Shown: piece after piece, positions 41,016-49,357 of the stretch | Numbering within the stretch: position 1 is the stretch's first letter | Layout of the letters: each line of letters starts with the position of its first letter | Assembly (NCBI GenBank): GCA_965247995.1 | Contig: OZ252041.1 | Coordinates: 1,240,001 to 1,304,000, forward strand | Reading direction: 5' to 3' | Length of the DNA stretch: 64,000 nucleotides | Source of the DNA: JASLZO01 sp965247995 | GTDB lineage: Bacteria > Chloroflexota > Dehalococcoidia > UBA6926 | The notes under the pieces: generated by a model | Told to the model about the DNA's origin: nothing | The model's database searches: none | What the model saw: only the letters and a program-made list of their open reading frames with translations | Position numbers and translations under genes: made by a program

Positions 41016-41029
41016 GCGTCATCTGTCCT

Positions 41030-42922
41030 TCATGCCCTCGAGAACTGGTGCAGGCTGACGACCGACCCCGCCGCGATCGCGGATAAGAAGAAGTCGAGCC
41101 CATCGATCTTTCCGGCCATGAAAACAGCGCCGAGGACCGCGCAGTAGGCAACGGCCGCGAGCGGGAGGATTCCCGTCGGGGACGTCGGGCTACGTGTTGC
41201 GTGGGCCACCGAAGCGGCGACGAGCAGGCCCACCATGGCGGCGATCACGAGCCACCACGCCTCGGGGGTCAAGAGGCCAGCGTTGGCGGCCTCATCGAGC
41301 GGTTCCGTGAACGGCGTGCCGGGCAGTTGTTCCCGAGTGCCGATCAACTCCTCGGCGCCGGCGAACGAGTCGTCGACCACTCGGACCGGTGGTGTTGAGC
41401 TCGTGAGTGTGCCCAAATCGTCGGATGCGAGGATCTCAAGTGGACGGACGTCGACGTCGATTGCCGACATATCGCGGACGATCGAGTACTCACCGTCACG
41501 GTTCCCACTGGAGGACTGGTCCTCGATGGACCCGAGCCACGTCCAGCTGTTGTCCGCCGTGCCGGTTTGGGTCTCCGAGACCTCGTCGGGCTCCATCTGC
41601 AGGTCCACGACCCACGTCGGGGAAGCGATATCGGTACCGCCAAGGCGCAGACTGCGGACGTAAGCGGGCACACCATCGCCGACCACGATGTCCGACGAGC
41701 TGTATGAGGTAGCCCCGTCGGAGGTAACGCTCGCGCTCCCGTCGCTCGTCCCTTCGGCGATGGAGAGATCGGTCGAATCGCGCGTGAAGGAGATCGACAA
41801 CGCGCCAGGTTCGATGCCGTCCAGCGTTACCTGGTCGCTTTGTTCGTAATATTGCAATACCGCCCAAACGGCGTCGATCTTCACGGTTCGGTTAGAGGAT
41901 CTCGAGGGGACAGTCACCCCGAATCGGAGGCCGTCGGTGCGCATCTGTTCGTACGTCTGGCGTTCGGTGGAGAAGAAGGGGGCGTTGACCGTCGTCCATT
42001 GGTCGTCATCACATACGCCTGCGTATTTTTTCGAATCCGCTCCAGACGAGTCGACGGTCAGCAGATCTATGGACCTGCCTGAGTTCGTGCCGTTCACAAG
42101 ACATCGCGCGTAGACAGTCATGGTCGAGATGAAACCGACCGTCGGCAGCCACTCGCTGATATCTGCGGACAACCGCAATCGACCGGACGCGAGCAGAGAA
42201 CCATGCGAGACAGCCCCGTTGCCTTCGTCCTGGACGAGCTCCCACCAGTCGGCGTTGGGGTCGCTTCGTGTTAGAGCCCCTGTAATCGTGGCGTCGGGGC
42301 TGATGCTGTCGCTCGTTATCAACGAGGACTGGGCGTGCCAGGCCACCGCACGCACCTTGTCGCCATCCCCGACCTCGATCTCCCACGCGTGGTCCCGCTT
42401 GGCCAACGTTTCCCACTCCCCGGCTGGTGGAATCGTGGGTACGTCGGCATTGATAGCAACCGTGAGGTTGGAACGAACGTCGAGGGAACTGTGGTCGGCG
42501 ACGGTGATCGTGTCGCCGGCCTGGACCGGAATCCCGCCGTCCCGAGTGGCAGCGGTCGAGTCGCCCATGTACAGGTAACTGTTGCCCGTTCCGCCGTCGG
42601 CGGCGAGCGTCCCGAACGGGACCCACCAAGTAGCCGAGTCATCGGTCAGCCCCTGGAGCATGGGGCCCGGCAACACCTTCCCTGATGCGTCGGTCGCGAT
42701 CACGTCGTCGCCCGTATCGGCCATGTATCCACCGGTCACCAGGTTGTCCACGAAGAGCGAGACAGGGAGGCTGCCACTGACCGCAGAATCGCCGCTGTTA
42801 GCCGCGTACACTTCGATCCGGTAGTCGCGGCTCGACACCGTTTGAGCTGCGACCGCAGCGACGATTCCAAAGAGCGCCACCACGGCGACGAGTGGGGCGG
42901 CGACCAGGAACCTACGCATCAT
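41030..42922 (-). CDS. Secreted DUF2341-like protein with C-terminal three-TM bundle
   Basis: The 630-residue protein has a signal peptide (MMRRFLVAAPLVAVVALFGI) and an N-terminal domain resembling DUF2341 (YRIEVYAANSGDSAVSGSLP ... TWWVPFGTLAADGGTGNSYL, then YMGDS, like the YYGN strand). A long beta-rich ectodomain follows, then three TM helices after residue 540. The last TM part has VFMAGKIDGLDFFLSAIAAG, which aligns with LVWCGRIDLISYPVAAG of the upstream gene product. It starts in ATGA overlap with that gene. It is probably a surface or virion envelope protein. Confidence 0.62.
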   Translation of the reverse strand: MMRRFLVAAPLVAVVALFGIVAAVAAQTVSSRDYRIEVYAANSGDSAVSGSLPVSLFVDNLVTGGYMADTGDDVIATDASGKVLPGPMLQGLTDDSATWWVPFGTLAADGGTGNSYLYMGDSTAATRDGGIPVQAGDTITVADHSSLDVRSNLTVAINADVPTIPPAGEWETLAKRDHAWEIEVGDGDKVRAVAWHAQSSLITSDSISPDATITGALTRSDPNADWWELVQDEGNGAVSHGSLLASGRLRLSADISEWLPTVGFISTMTVYARCLVNGTNSGRSIDLLTVDSSGADSKKYAGVCDDDQWTTVNAPFFSTERQTYEQMRTDGLRFGVTVPSRSSNRTVKIDAVWAVLQYYEQSDQVTLDGIEPGALSISFTRDSTDLSIAEGTSDGSASVTSDGATSYSSSDIVVGDGVPAYVRSLRLGGTDIASPTWVVDLQMEPDEVSETQTGTADNSWTWLGSIEDQSSSGNRDGEYSIVRDMSAIDVDVRPLEILASDDLGTLTSSTPPVRVVDDSFAGAEELIGTREQLPGTPFTEPLDEAANAGLLTPEAWWLVIAAMVGLLVAASVAHATRSPTSPTGILPLAAVAYCAVLGAVFMAGKIDGLDFFLSAIAAGSVVSLHQFSRA

Positions 42923-44292
42923 CCCGTCGGCACGATCCGGCGGATCAAGAGGCCAGCCGCTGGCAGGACGGGCACCAGGATGATTCCCGCTGCCACGGGG
43001 TAGCTGATGAGATCGATGCGGCCGCACCACACCAACACGGAACCGGCCGCCAGGAGGGCAACGACCGGTGATGCTCCCACCCGACGCGTGACGGCGATCG
43101 CCCCGGCCATGAGTGCGCCGACCATCACCACCGCTGCGGCGCCGCGCGGTATCCCGAAGAGCGCACCGATCTCTCCGACCTCGGCGCCGATGCTGCGCGC
43201 GGCCGCCCGCTCGTAGCGCACTTCGACGATCGACCCAGCGGCTGGCGCGGGGGTAATCGTCACAGTATCCGGTGGCACGTAAGCCCATTGATCGGAATCG
43301 ATGACCTGGCCGTCGATCAGGACGCTCATGGCCGTTGCAACGGGATACCGGTGGGGCGAGCTCAGCTGATACGTGTCTGGGGCCGACCACGATTCGCTCG
43401 CGGCGATCCCACCGACCCCGCGCGCCCGATACCAGACCGCAATATGGTCGCCCGACGGCTCCGCGGTGAGCGTTACCGTCGCCGGCGGGGCAAAGGTAAA
43501 GGGCGCGACTACACCGTCAACACGGACGACGATGTGGGTGTCGTCCGGCCAGGCATGGGGCGTATCGAGGATGTACTCGCGGCTCGAGACCTCGTAGGTC
43601 TGAACGGTCCAACCAGCTGCCCCTTCCACGACGGGCGCATCCGGCACCTCTTCGACGAACTCAGGTTGCAACACCGCCGTCGCGAAGGCCTCGGGCACGA
43701 TGTCGATCAGCGCTGGCATTGCCGCAGCGATGACTTGGCTTCCCACGAACGCGATGCCGTTACCCGTGATGTATTCGGTATCTGATGGGTCTTCGCGCTC
43801 GAGCAGTTCAATGATGCGGCGTAGACCCGGGGCGAGCTCGTCAACCGTCTCCTCGTGATTCGCGGTCGCATGCCAGACAGGAGTCCGGCACGAGCCTTCC
43901 TGGTCCTCGATGATGGTTGGGCTCGCTGCGATGCATGTGCTGACCTCGGAGTCAGCCCACGGGATCTCAGAGGCTAGGTCCGTCGGCCGGTATATCGCGG
44001 CGACGCCGTAGGCATCGGACGGTAGGTTCTGCGTCCCGATGGTCGTATCGTCGTTGACCGCGGTGATGATCGCGCCGGTGCGCCCGTATCCCACTTCCTC
44101 GGGCGACACCTCTGCTTCGCGGGCGACGTACGCGACTAACAAGAGCACGTCGCCGTCCTCGATGACGTGGCGGTACGCGTCGCTGCTGAGTAGCAAGAGG
44201 CGGTCGTAGCCGTGGGAAGCGTGCAGGTCGCCGACGGTCGTCGTTAGAATCAGCAGCGCGGCCGCCGAGGCGACGACCGCGTGGCGCAACAC
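42919..44292 (-). CDS. Secreted protein with C-terminal three-TM bundle, paralogue of 41030
   Basis: The 457-residue protein starts GTG (MLRHAVVASAAALLILTTTV), probably with a signal peptide ending near ALHASHG-like residues 22-27. It has an ectodomain of about 340 residues with two similar beta segments (YILDTPHAWPDDTHIVVRVD and YQLSSPHRYPVATAMSVLID) and three C-terminal TM helices (AAVVMVGALMAGAIAVTRRV; VVALLAAGSVLVWCGRIDLI; VAAGIILVPVLPAAGLLI). The duplicated beta module and the TM architecture shared with the next gene suggest a paired envelope complex. No known family is recognised. Confidence 0.6.
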   Translation of the reverse strand: MLRHAVVASAAALLILTTTVGDLHASHGYDRLLLLSSDAYRHVIEDGDVLLLVAYVAREAEVSPEEVGYGRTGAIITAVNDDTTIGTQNLPSDAYGVAAIYRPTDLASEIPWADSEVSTCIAASPTIIEDQEGSCRTPVWHATANHEETVDELAPGLRRIIELLEREDPSDTEYITGNGIAFVGSQVIAAAMPALIDIVPEAFATAVLQPEFVEEVPDAPVVEGAAGWTVQTYEVSSREYILDTPHAWPDDTHIVVRVDGVVAPFTFAPPATVTLTAEPSGDHIAVWYRARGVGGIAASESWSAPDTYQLSSPHRYPVATAMSVLIDGQVIDSDQWAYVPPDTVTITPAPAAGSIVEVRYERAAARSIGAEVGEIGALFGIPRGAAAVVMVGALMAGAIAVTRRVGASPVVALLAAGSVLVWCGRIDLISYPVAAGIILVPVLPAAGLLIRRIVPTG

Positions 44293-44294
44293 GG

Positions 44295-44681
44295 TTACCC
44301 CAACCCGGAGCGCAACAACACCCGTAAGCGCGCGTCTTTGAGTCGTGTCTCTCGGTCCTGCTTGACCGGCGGCATGGGCGCTGTCAATTGGGCATGGCGC
44401 TCGGCACGAACCCGGTCCTGGGCGATCTCCCGGCGTTCAGCGAAGGTCGGTTCCTCGCGGCCGATGAACAGACCGATTCCGCCCGGGACACTCTCCGCCA
44501 CTTCGATGATCCTGCACACCACCTGGCCATGCGGGGTGAGTTCCCCAGTCCGGTAGCGTTGGAGTTTGCGTCGGTCGATGCCCATTCGACGGGCCAATTC
44601 TTGCTACGGCACGCGCATCCGGGCCCGGAGGGCGGCCAGGCCCTCCGGTATGTCGTATTGAGTCGCTGTCGCCTGCGTCAT
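44295..44681 (-). pseudogene. XRE-type regulator interrupted by an in-frame amber codon
   Basis: From ATG 44681 (GAGGAGG upstream) the frame reads MTQATATQYDIPEGLAALRA, RMRVP, then TAG (44606-44604), then QELARRMGIDRRKLQRYRTG and ELTPHG. Together this is one Cro/cI HTH domain with a stop where Gln is expected (CAG to TAG). Downstream 102 codons stay open, with ATG 44591 as the only internal start and no good ribosome-binding site. It is either a recent nonsense mutation or a case of amber read-through; TAG ends other genes here. It is the first gene of the leftward operon. Confidence 0.72.
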
Positions 44682-44731
44682 CGTCTTGGACACCTCCTCG
44701 CGCGTATTAAATACAAGAAGAGCGGCACGCC

Positions 44732-44761
44732 TGCCAATGCGGCACAAATGCCGCATTGGCA
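44732..44761. promoter_or_regulatory. Perfect palindrome between the divergent operons (operator)
   Basis: TGCCAATGCGGCA (44732-44744) and TGCCGCATTGGCA (44749-44761) are exact inverted copies around CAAA. They lie between the divergent starts at 44681 (leftward) and 44811 (rightward), where one regulator could switch both operons. The AT-rich GTATTAAATAC (44704-44714) next to it may hold -10 elements. The HTH gene just to the left is the natural binder. Confidence 0.7.
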
Positions 44762-44810
44762 AGCCCCTCAGCTATGCCTAGGCTCCGCCCCCATAAAGGA
44801 GGACGAGACC

Positions 44811-45449
44811 ATGGACAAATTCATGAAATCACTGCTGGCCGTGATCGGGATCGCGCTGACGCTGACTCTTGGGGAGGGCATCCTCTCCGAACGGGTCACG
44901 ACGCGAACGGAGGGCACCCTCGCGGCCAATGCCGTCACCGTGTCGGACGCTTGGTATACCGGGAGCCGGTTGTTGGAATCGTCGACAGGGGAAATCGCAG
45001 GCTGTGAGGTCGCGGATGGCAGCCAGACCTTCTCGTCGTGCGACAGCGCGGACGGAACGATCAACTACCTAACGGAAAAGACGACCGGTTTTGCGACCAC
45101 GCTGAACATGCTCTTCAAGATGCTGCCGGTGTTGATCACGCTTGGAGGCGTTGGGATCATCTTCAAGGCCGCGATGAAGCCCGCGAAGACCCGGATCGAC
45201 CCGGCGGAAGCGGGCCTCATGGGGCTCATGGGAATCGTGACCGTCGGCATCGTAACCGCGTTCTCGGCTGCAGCATTCGACGCCTACGCGGCAGCGCCGG
45301 GGTTCACCGCAGGCACGACCGCCTTGGTGCTGTTGCCCCTCGGGTACTTGATGACGATCATCATGAGCACCTATGGAGCGTTCACCGGGGAGTCATTAGC
45401 CCGCCGCACTTTCAGACCCCGCGGTGCGCGGGGTAACCTCGGGTTCTGA
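44811..45449 (+). CDS. Membrane protein, paralogue of the protein at 35871
   Basis: The 212-residue protein has an N-terminal hydrophobic segment (MDKFMKSLLAVIGIALTLTL), an ectodomain of about 70 residues with two Cys (EIAGCEVADG, SSCDSADG), and a C-terminal three-TM bundle (MLFKMLPVLITLGGVGIIFK; GLMGIVTVGIVTAFSAAAFD; ALVLLPLGYLMTIIMSTYGA). The bundle matches the 35871 protein. Start ATG 44811 has AAAGGAGG upstream. It is the first and probably most highly expressed gene of the rightward operon, so it could be a major membrane or coat component. Confidence 0.62.
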   Translation: MDKFMKSLLAVIGIALTLTLGEGILSERVTTRTEGTLAANAVTVSDAWYTGSRLLESSTGEIAGCEVADGSQTFSSCDSADGTINYLTEKTTGFATTLNMLFKMLPVLITLGGVGIIFKAAMKPAKTRIDPAEAGLMGLMGIVTVGIVTAFSAAAFDAYAAAPGFTAGTTALVLLPLGYLMTIIMSTYGAFTGESLARRTFRPRGARGNLGF

Positions 45450-45459
45450 GTAGGGTCGG

Positions 45460-45951
45460 ATGTGGGGGTTCGGCGGTTCCGAGGATGATGCCACCGACCG
45501 CGTCACAATTCTGACGTTGACCAAGCTCGGGACGGTCCAGGTGGAGATCGCACAACGTCGGGGGGAGGCGCTCGCGGTCCACGATGCGCGGCGCCTCCAC
45601 CTGATGGTTGGCCGGCCTTGGAGGCACCTCGCGCTCGATGGCCAAGGGCGGCTCAGCGGCCCGCAACGGCCCTTGGCTGGGATCTATAGCGAGGCTCGAG
45701 CCGAGCCGCTTCCGCCGGCGGGCGAAGAACCCGTCGATCCCACGTCCGCCGCGGACGCCACCTGGGAGGGCTATACCGTATCAAGGGGCGATCGGTCGAA
45801 GAGCGCGATCGAGGCGCAGATGCGGATCGCGGGCCGGCTCACCATCATCATCATCGGACTCGTCGTGGTTCTTGCAGGCGTGATGATCTTGGCCCTCGGT
45901 CCCGATGCTTTCCAACAGGCCCGACAATGGTTGCCCTCAGAAGGGGGTTGA
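45460..45951 (+). CDS. Protein with C-terminal TM anchor
   Basis: The 163-residue protein starts MWGFGGSEDDATDRVTILTL and is cytoplasmic for about 125 residues. It has one strong TM near residues 126-147 (LTIIIIGLVVVLAGVMILAL), then a short tail. It lies 10 nt after the preceding gene and overlaps the next by up to 25 bp. No family is recognised. Confidence 0.55.
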   Translation: MWGFGGSEDDATDRVTILTLTKLGTVQVEIAQRRGEALAVHDARRLHLMVGRPWRHLALDGQGRLSGPQRPLAGIYSEARAEPLPPAGEEPVDPTSAADATWEGYTVSRGDRSKSAIEAQMRIAGRLTIIIIGLVVVLAGVMILALGPDAFQQARQWLPSEGG

Positions 45952-46541
45952 GGATCGGGCGCCGGGACACTGACCGGCCGCAACCGAGCCTCGACGAACT
46001 GACACCACACACCGTCCGCGACCGCGTGCGCGCGCTCTACCGTGATCCCACGACCTATACGGTCTACGACGCGCACTACACCCCGACCCCCGGTGAGGGC
46101 GTCATCGGGTGGACCGTGGTAGGGACCGACGGCCTGCCACGAGGGCAGGTCGTCATCCTTGAGCGGGTCGACAACAGCGACGCAGCAGCACGGCAACGCC
46201 TGGCTGCGTCGACCGTCCCCGGGTACTGGATCGTCACGCCGGATAGCCAGTACGTGTCGCAGCATCTGATCCCGCGCGATGTACACCCCGATGGGACAAC
46301 GGCCCTCAAAAGCGCCGACGATATCTTCAAAGCGGCGCGGGACTTCGAGTTCGATCCGGGATCGAGCTCTCACCCACACGAGCTCTATGAGCAGTACGAG
46401 GGATCCTGGATCGACGACCTCAACGCTAATGCAACGCAGCATGCGGCGACCACCCTCGCGGGGATGGGCCGAACCCTCGTGTGGGTGACGGGAATCCTTG
46501 CTGCCGCCATCGTTGGCAGCTTGTTGTTCTCGCAGGGATAA
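45927..46541 (+). CDS. Protein with C-terminal TM anchor
   Basis: The 204-residue protein (or 197 from TTG 45948, which has AAGGGGG directly upstream and overlaps the previous stop) has a globular alpha/beta domain (YTVYDAHYTPTPGEGVIGWT, GYWIVTPDSQYVSQHLIPRD) and one C-terminal TM (TLVWVTGILAAAIVGSLLFS). The soluble part would face the cytoplasm or be delivered by tail anchoring. No family is recognised. Confidence 0.55.
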   Translation: MVALRRGLRIGRRDTDRPQPSLDELTPHTVRDRVRALYRDPTTYTVYDAHYTPTPGEGVIGWTVVGTDGLPRGQVVILERVDNSDAAARQRLAASTVPGYWIVTPDSQYVSQHLIPRDVHPDGTTALKSADDIFKAARDFEFDPGSSSHPHELYEQYEGSWIDDLNANATQHAATTLAGMGRTLVWVTGILAAAIVGSLLFSQG

Positions 46542-46554
46542 GGGAGCGGCGACG

Positions 46555-46986
46555 ATGGTAGAGCAGGACGGCGCGGCCGGCGGCGAGCTGCCCGCCCACT
46601 CGCGCGAGTACAGCGGAAGCGGAGCCCCGTATCCGTCCAGACGGGACCCGGCCGTTGAGGCATTGTCGACCGTCGGCAGCGATCTTGGCAGCATCATCCT
46701 CATGTCCGCGCTGCCGCCGATCATGCAACGCGCGCAGATCCGTCGGATTCAGATCGCTGTGCAGCGACGGTCCCCGAGGACCATAGCCATGGCGACGCTG
46801 GAGATCATCGGGTCCGCCGGCGCAGACGGCCGCGCCCGGTCCGAGACCTTGGGGGCTGGCACGTCTCCGGTCGAGCATCTCATGGACGCACAACTGCAGC
46901 GCGAGCAGCGGTCCAGCGTCTCAGGGATTCTGGGACGCTTGATGCGCCGCCGCGGCGACGATCCCCAGCCGCCCGGACCCGGGTAG
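46555..46986 (+). CDS. Soluble hypothetical protein upstream of the ATPase
   Basis: The 143-residue protein (MVEQDGAAGGELPAHSREYS) has a disordered N-terminus, a helical core with LGSIILMSALPPIMQRAQIR and RRSPRTIAMATLEIIGSAGA, and a basic, Pro-rich end. Start ATG 46555 has GGGAG nine nucleotides upstream. It ends 6 nt before the ATPase gene, so it may be an adaptor for it. Unknown function. Confidence 0.52.
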   Translation: MVEQDGAAGGELPAHSREYSGSGAPYPSRRDPAVEALSTVGSDLGSIILMSALPPIMQRAQIRRIQIAVQRRSPRTIAMATLEIIGSAGADGRARSETLGAGTSPVEHLMDAQLQREQRSSVSGILGRLMRRRGDDPQPPGPG

Positions 46987-46992
46987 CCACCC

Positions 46993-47943
46993 ATGCCCCT
47001 TCTGAGCCCTTCCAGACCGCGCGCCGGCCGGATCACGCCGATCGTGGCAACTCCCGCAATCCGACAGCCGCGTCAGCCACCCCCAGAAGAGCATCACGGC
47101 CTCCGTGTCATCGCCGGCGTCACCGGGTCGGGTAAGACCCTCCTCGCGTGCCACTTCGCGTACGAGTACGCGGGCGCACGCTGCACACGATGTGAACCAG
47201 ACTGCGGCAAGCGTTGGACCGTGTTCTCGCACCTCAAATCGACACGGCATTGGGCAGAATCGTTCGATCTGTCAGCGGGTCTGGCTGCCGGAGACGACGC
47301 GTATGACCACGGGGTGGTCATCCTCGACGAGGCGTACCTCCTCGCTGAGCGTCGCCGCTTCATGCGGAGCGAGAACCTCGTCATGGACTACGCGATTCGG
47401 CAAACGCGGAAACGCAACACCATTGTCATCATGACTGCACAAGACGTGGGTACGCTCGACGGCCGCATCTACAAGCAAGCACGCCGCGTCTACAGAGTCT
47501 GGACCTACGACCGCGGCGTACACGTCTGGAGCGATACCTACACGACCGCCCGCGGCGATATGCCGCCCGAGCAGCTCTGGCGATCCCGCATCCCACGCCG
47601 CGAATGGTGGTACACGGCACACTCCCGTAGCCTTTACGACACGTGGGAGATCGTCGATCAGCCCTCCCACACCCGCGTCCCAGACCAACGCGTGCGAGTG
47701 GCCGGGGCGGATGGAAACTCCAAAGTCGTGACCGTCGGCACCCTCGTTGGCGCTGTCATCTCCTGGATGGTGGTCGAGGGGTGGCGTACTGCCACCGTCG
47801 ACATGATCGCCGAAGCGATCGCGACGATGTGGCCCGGCCTGCAACTCCCGCCTGGCGCGTTGTCGCAGGTTCTCGAGAGTCAAGGGTTGATCCGGGATAT
47901 GGAAGGCCGGTATCTGCTTTCGATTGAGGCGGTCGTTTCGTGA
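46993..47943 (+). CDS. Zot/HerA-like P-loop ATPase (packaging or extrusion motor)
   Basis: The 316-residue protein has Walker A GVTGSGKTLLACHFAYEY (about residues 42-59), a Cys triplet CTRCEPDCGKRW, Walker B HGVVILDEAYLLAERR, and the following NTIVIMTAQDVGTLDGRIYK, resembling the sensor strand of Zot-type proteins. The C-terminus looks like a winged helix (MIAEAIATMWPGLQLPPGAL, then SQVLESQGLI). Zot of filamentous phages and the HerA/FtsK packaging ATPases of tailless viruses share this layout. It is the only recognisable motor in the block. An adjoining hydrophobic stretch (TVGTLVGAVISWMVV) could touch the membrane. Confidence 0.7.
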   Translation: MPLLSPSRPRAGRITPIVATPAIRQPRQPPPEEHHGLRVIAGVTGSGKTLLACHFAYEYAGARCTRCEPDCGKRWTVFSHLKSTRHWAESFDLSAGLAAGDDAYDHGVVILDEAYLLAERRRFMRSENLVMDYAIRQTRKRNTIVIMTAQDVGTLDGRIYKQARRVYRVWTYDRGVHVWSDTYTTARGDMPPEQLWRSRIPRREWWYTAHSRSLYDTWEIVDQPSHTRVPDQRVRVAGADGNSKVVTVGTLVGAVISWMVVEGWRTATVDMIAEAIATMWPGLQLPPGALSQVLESQGLIRDMEGRYLLSIEAVVS

Positions 47944-48110
47944 TGGGCGACGCCGCAGACAGCGTGGCGGGGATGATCGGTTGCATCGTGATCGCCATGA
48001 TCGTTCTTCAGACGGATGCCCTCGGAGCGCAAGGCGCCCTCACCGGTGGGCTGCTCGTTCTCACAGGTCTCGCGTTTGGGCTTACCGCGATGGGCGACTT
48101 CGGAAGGTAG
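47943..48110 (+). CDS. 55-residue two-TM protein (coat-like)
   Basis: A short frame starts in TGATG overlap with the ATPase stop: MGDAADSVAGMIGCIVIAMI, then VLQTDALGAQGALTGGLLVL and TGLAFGLTAMGDFGR. It has two hydrophobic helices and almost no polar part, the size and character of filamentous-phage coat or minor membrane proteins. Its place directly after the ATPase supports a real gene. Confidence 0.55.
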   Translation: MGDAADSVAGMIGCIVIAMIVLQTDALGAQGALTGGLLVLTGLAFGLTAMGDFGR

Positions 48111-48117
48111 TTCAAGC

Positions 48118-48777
48118 ATGCGTACCATCGGTCCAGGACTCACGGTCTTGCTCCTGGCCGCCATCCTGCTGATCGCGCCACCGATGCTCCGCGCCATATT
48201 TGATGGGACGAGGACGGCCTCGGCACACGACGTCGAGGATATCGACCGGGCAATCGATGCCCGGGTCCAGAGCGCGATCGCCCACGGAGAACAGAGCGGC
48301 CTCACGTTGGTTTACACCGGCGGAGACGGCCAACAGGCGCCGCAGCTCGACATCACGGACCAGCTCCCGTCCGGAGTCACGATCTACGGTGGTTACGCGG
48401 CCGTTGCTGACGCGGCCACGGACCCGACGTGGACGGAAACCGCTATCACGCTGACCACGAGCACGACACCCGTACTCGATCTGGACGCGCCATCGTCTGG
48501 GTTCTATCGGCCCGGGATCGCGATTCCCGCGGGGTTCGAGCCAGCAGTGATCTGCGGACCGCCGGTTGGCGACGCGGGATCAGTGATCACCAGGGGCGGC
48601 CTCTACGTCGGCTGCAGTACCCAGGCCCGGACTGGCCTCGAATCAGCGGCGCCCGGCATGGTCGAAGACGGGACAATCACCATCTCAGGAACGACACACA
48701 CCATATGGGCCACGCGCGAGGCGCTGACCGGTTCCGGCGGTTCGGCCCGGTACGCGGTCGAACTGCGCCCAACCTAG
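48118..48777 (+). CDS. Secreted or N-terminally anchored hypothetical protein
   Basis: The 219-residue protein has an N-terminal hydrophobic segment (MRTIGPGLTVLLLAAILLIA) and an ectodomain rich in Gly, Thr and Ala with two Cys (AVICGPPVGD, YVGCSTQART). It starts 7 nt after the previous stop. An envelope or virion surface role is likely, given its neighbours. No family is recognised. Confidence 0.55.
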   Translation: MRTIGPGLTVLLLAAILLIAPPMLRAIFDGTRTASAHDVEDIDRAIDARVQSAIAHGEQSGLTLVYTGGDGQQAPQLDITDQLPSGVTIYGGYAAVADAATDPTWTETAITLTTSTTPVLDLDAPSSGFYRPGIAIPAGFEPAVICGPPVGDAGSVITRGGLYVGCSTQARTGLESAAPGMVEDGTITISGTTHTIWATREALTGSGGSARYAVELRPT

Positions 48778-48816
48778 GAGAGCGCACGGATGCCGGTCCG
48801 GCAAACGTAGCCGAGC

Positions 48817-48834
48817 GTGGTCCCGCGGGAACAC
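48817..48834. repeat. Palindrome related to 35910-35931
   Basis: GTGGTCCC-GC-GGGAACAC has the same inverted core as CAGTGTTCCC-GT-GGGAACACTG, with one mismatch. It lies in the 95-bp gap (48778-48872) before the last two genes of the rightward operon. Confidence 0.5.
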
Positions 48835-48872
48835 TCAGACCACACCAGTGGGAAGGGGAGAGACTACAAGCA

Positions 48873-49301
48873 ATGACCAGCTTTTTGTATCAGTCAGTTC
48901 TTCGCAGCCGGCCCGCGGCGAGCGGTGTTGCGGCCTTCATTCTGTTTCTGGTGAGCGCTCCGCCGCTAGTGTTCGGCCTTTCCGCGGGGACTGATTTGCT
49001 GGTGCCGCAAATGGTCGTACTTGCCGCCAGCATGCCGTTCGCCCTGTCTTGTACGTTGGGGGTGACGGCCTATCTGGGCGCGGTCGGCCGCAGCCTCGTC
49101 TTCGCGTTCCCCCAAGAAGAGGACCAGCTCCGCGCGTTGCGGTCTCTAATGCAAGCCGAACACATCCGCAGCGTCGATCTGGTGGGTGGACGCCGCGGCG
49201 GTGGTGTGGTTGTCGCCACGCCGCGCCGGGGCCGGCAGTTCGACGCTCTTCGTGACCTGACGAAGACAACCTGTATCGACGGCAGCGAATGGGCGCCATA
49301 G
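48873..49301 (+). CDS. Membrane protein with two TM helices
   Basis: The 142-residue protein (MTSFLYQSVLRSRPAASGVA) has two TM helices (AFILFLVSAPPLVFGL and VVLAASMPFALSCTLGVTAY) and a cytoplasmic C-terminal domain of about 65 residues (DQLRALRSLMQAEHIRSVDL, then VGGRRGGGVVVATPRRG). Start ATG 48873 has AAGGGGAGAG upstream. Unknown function. Confidence 0.55.
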   Translation: MTSFLYQSVLRSRPAASGVAAFILFLVSAPPLVFGLSAGTDLLVPQMVVLAASMPFALSCTLGVTAYLGAVGRSLVFAFPQEEDQLRALRSLMQAEHIRSVDLVGGRRGGGVVVATPRRGRQFDALRDLTKTTCIDGSEWAP

Positions 49302-49357
49302 CGCCGCCCAGAACACGTTGAGCACCCGTTCGAGACCATCTCGCAAGGAGGGTTCCC

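Noticed and set aside
44295..44681. Genome-wide recoding of TAG to an amino acid
   Set aside because: Several confident genes (for example the RluD-family gene and the small gene at 47943) end in TAG, so TAG is a normal stop here; local read-through or mutation is the simpler view.
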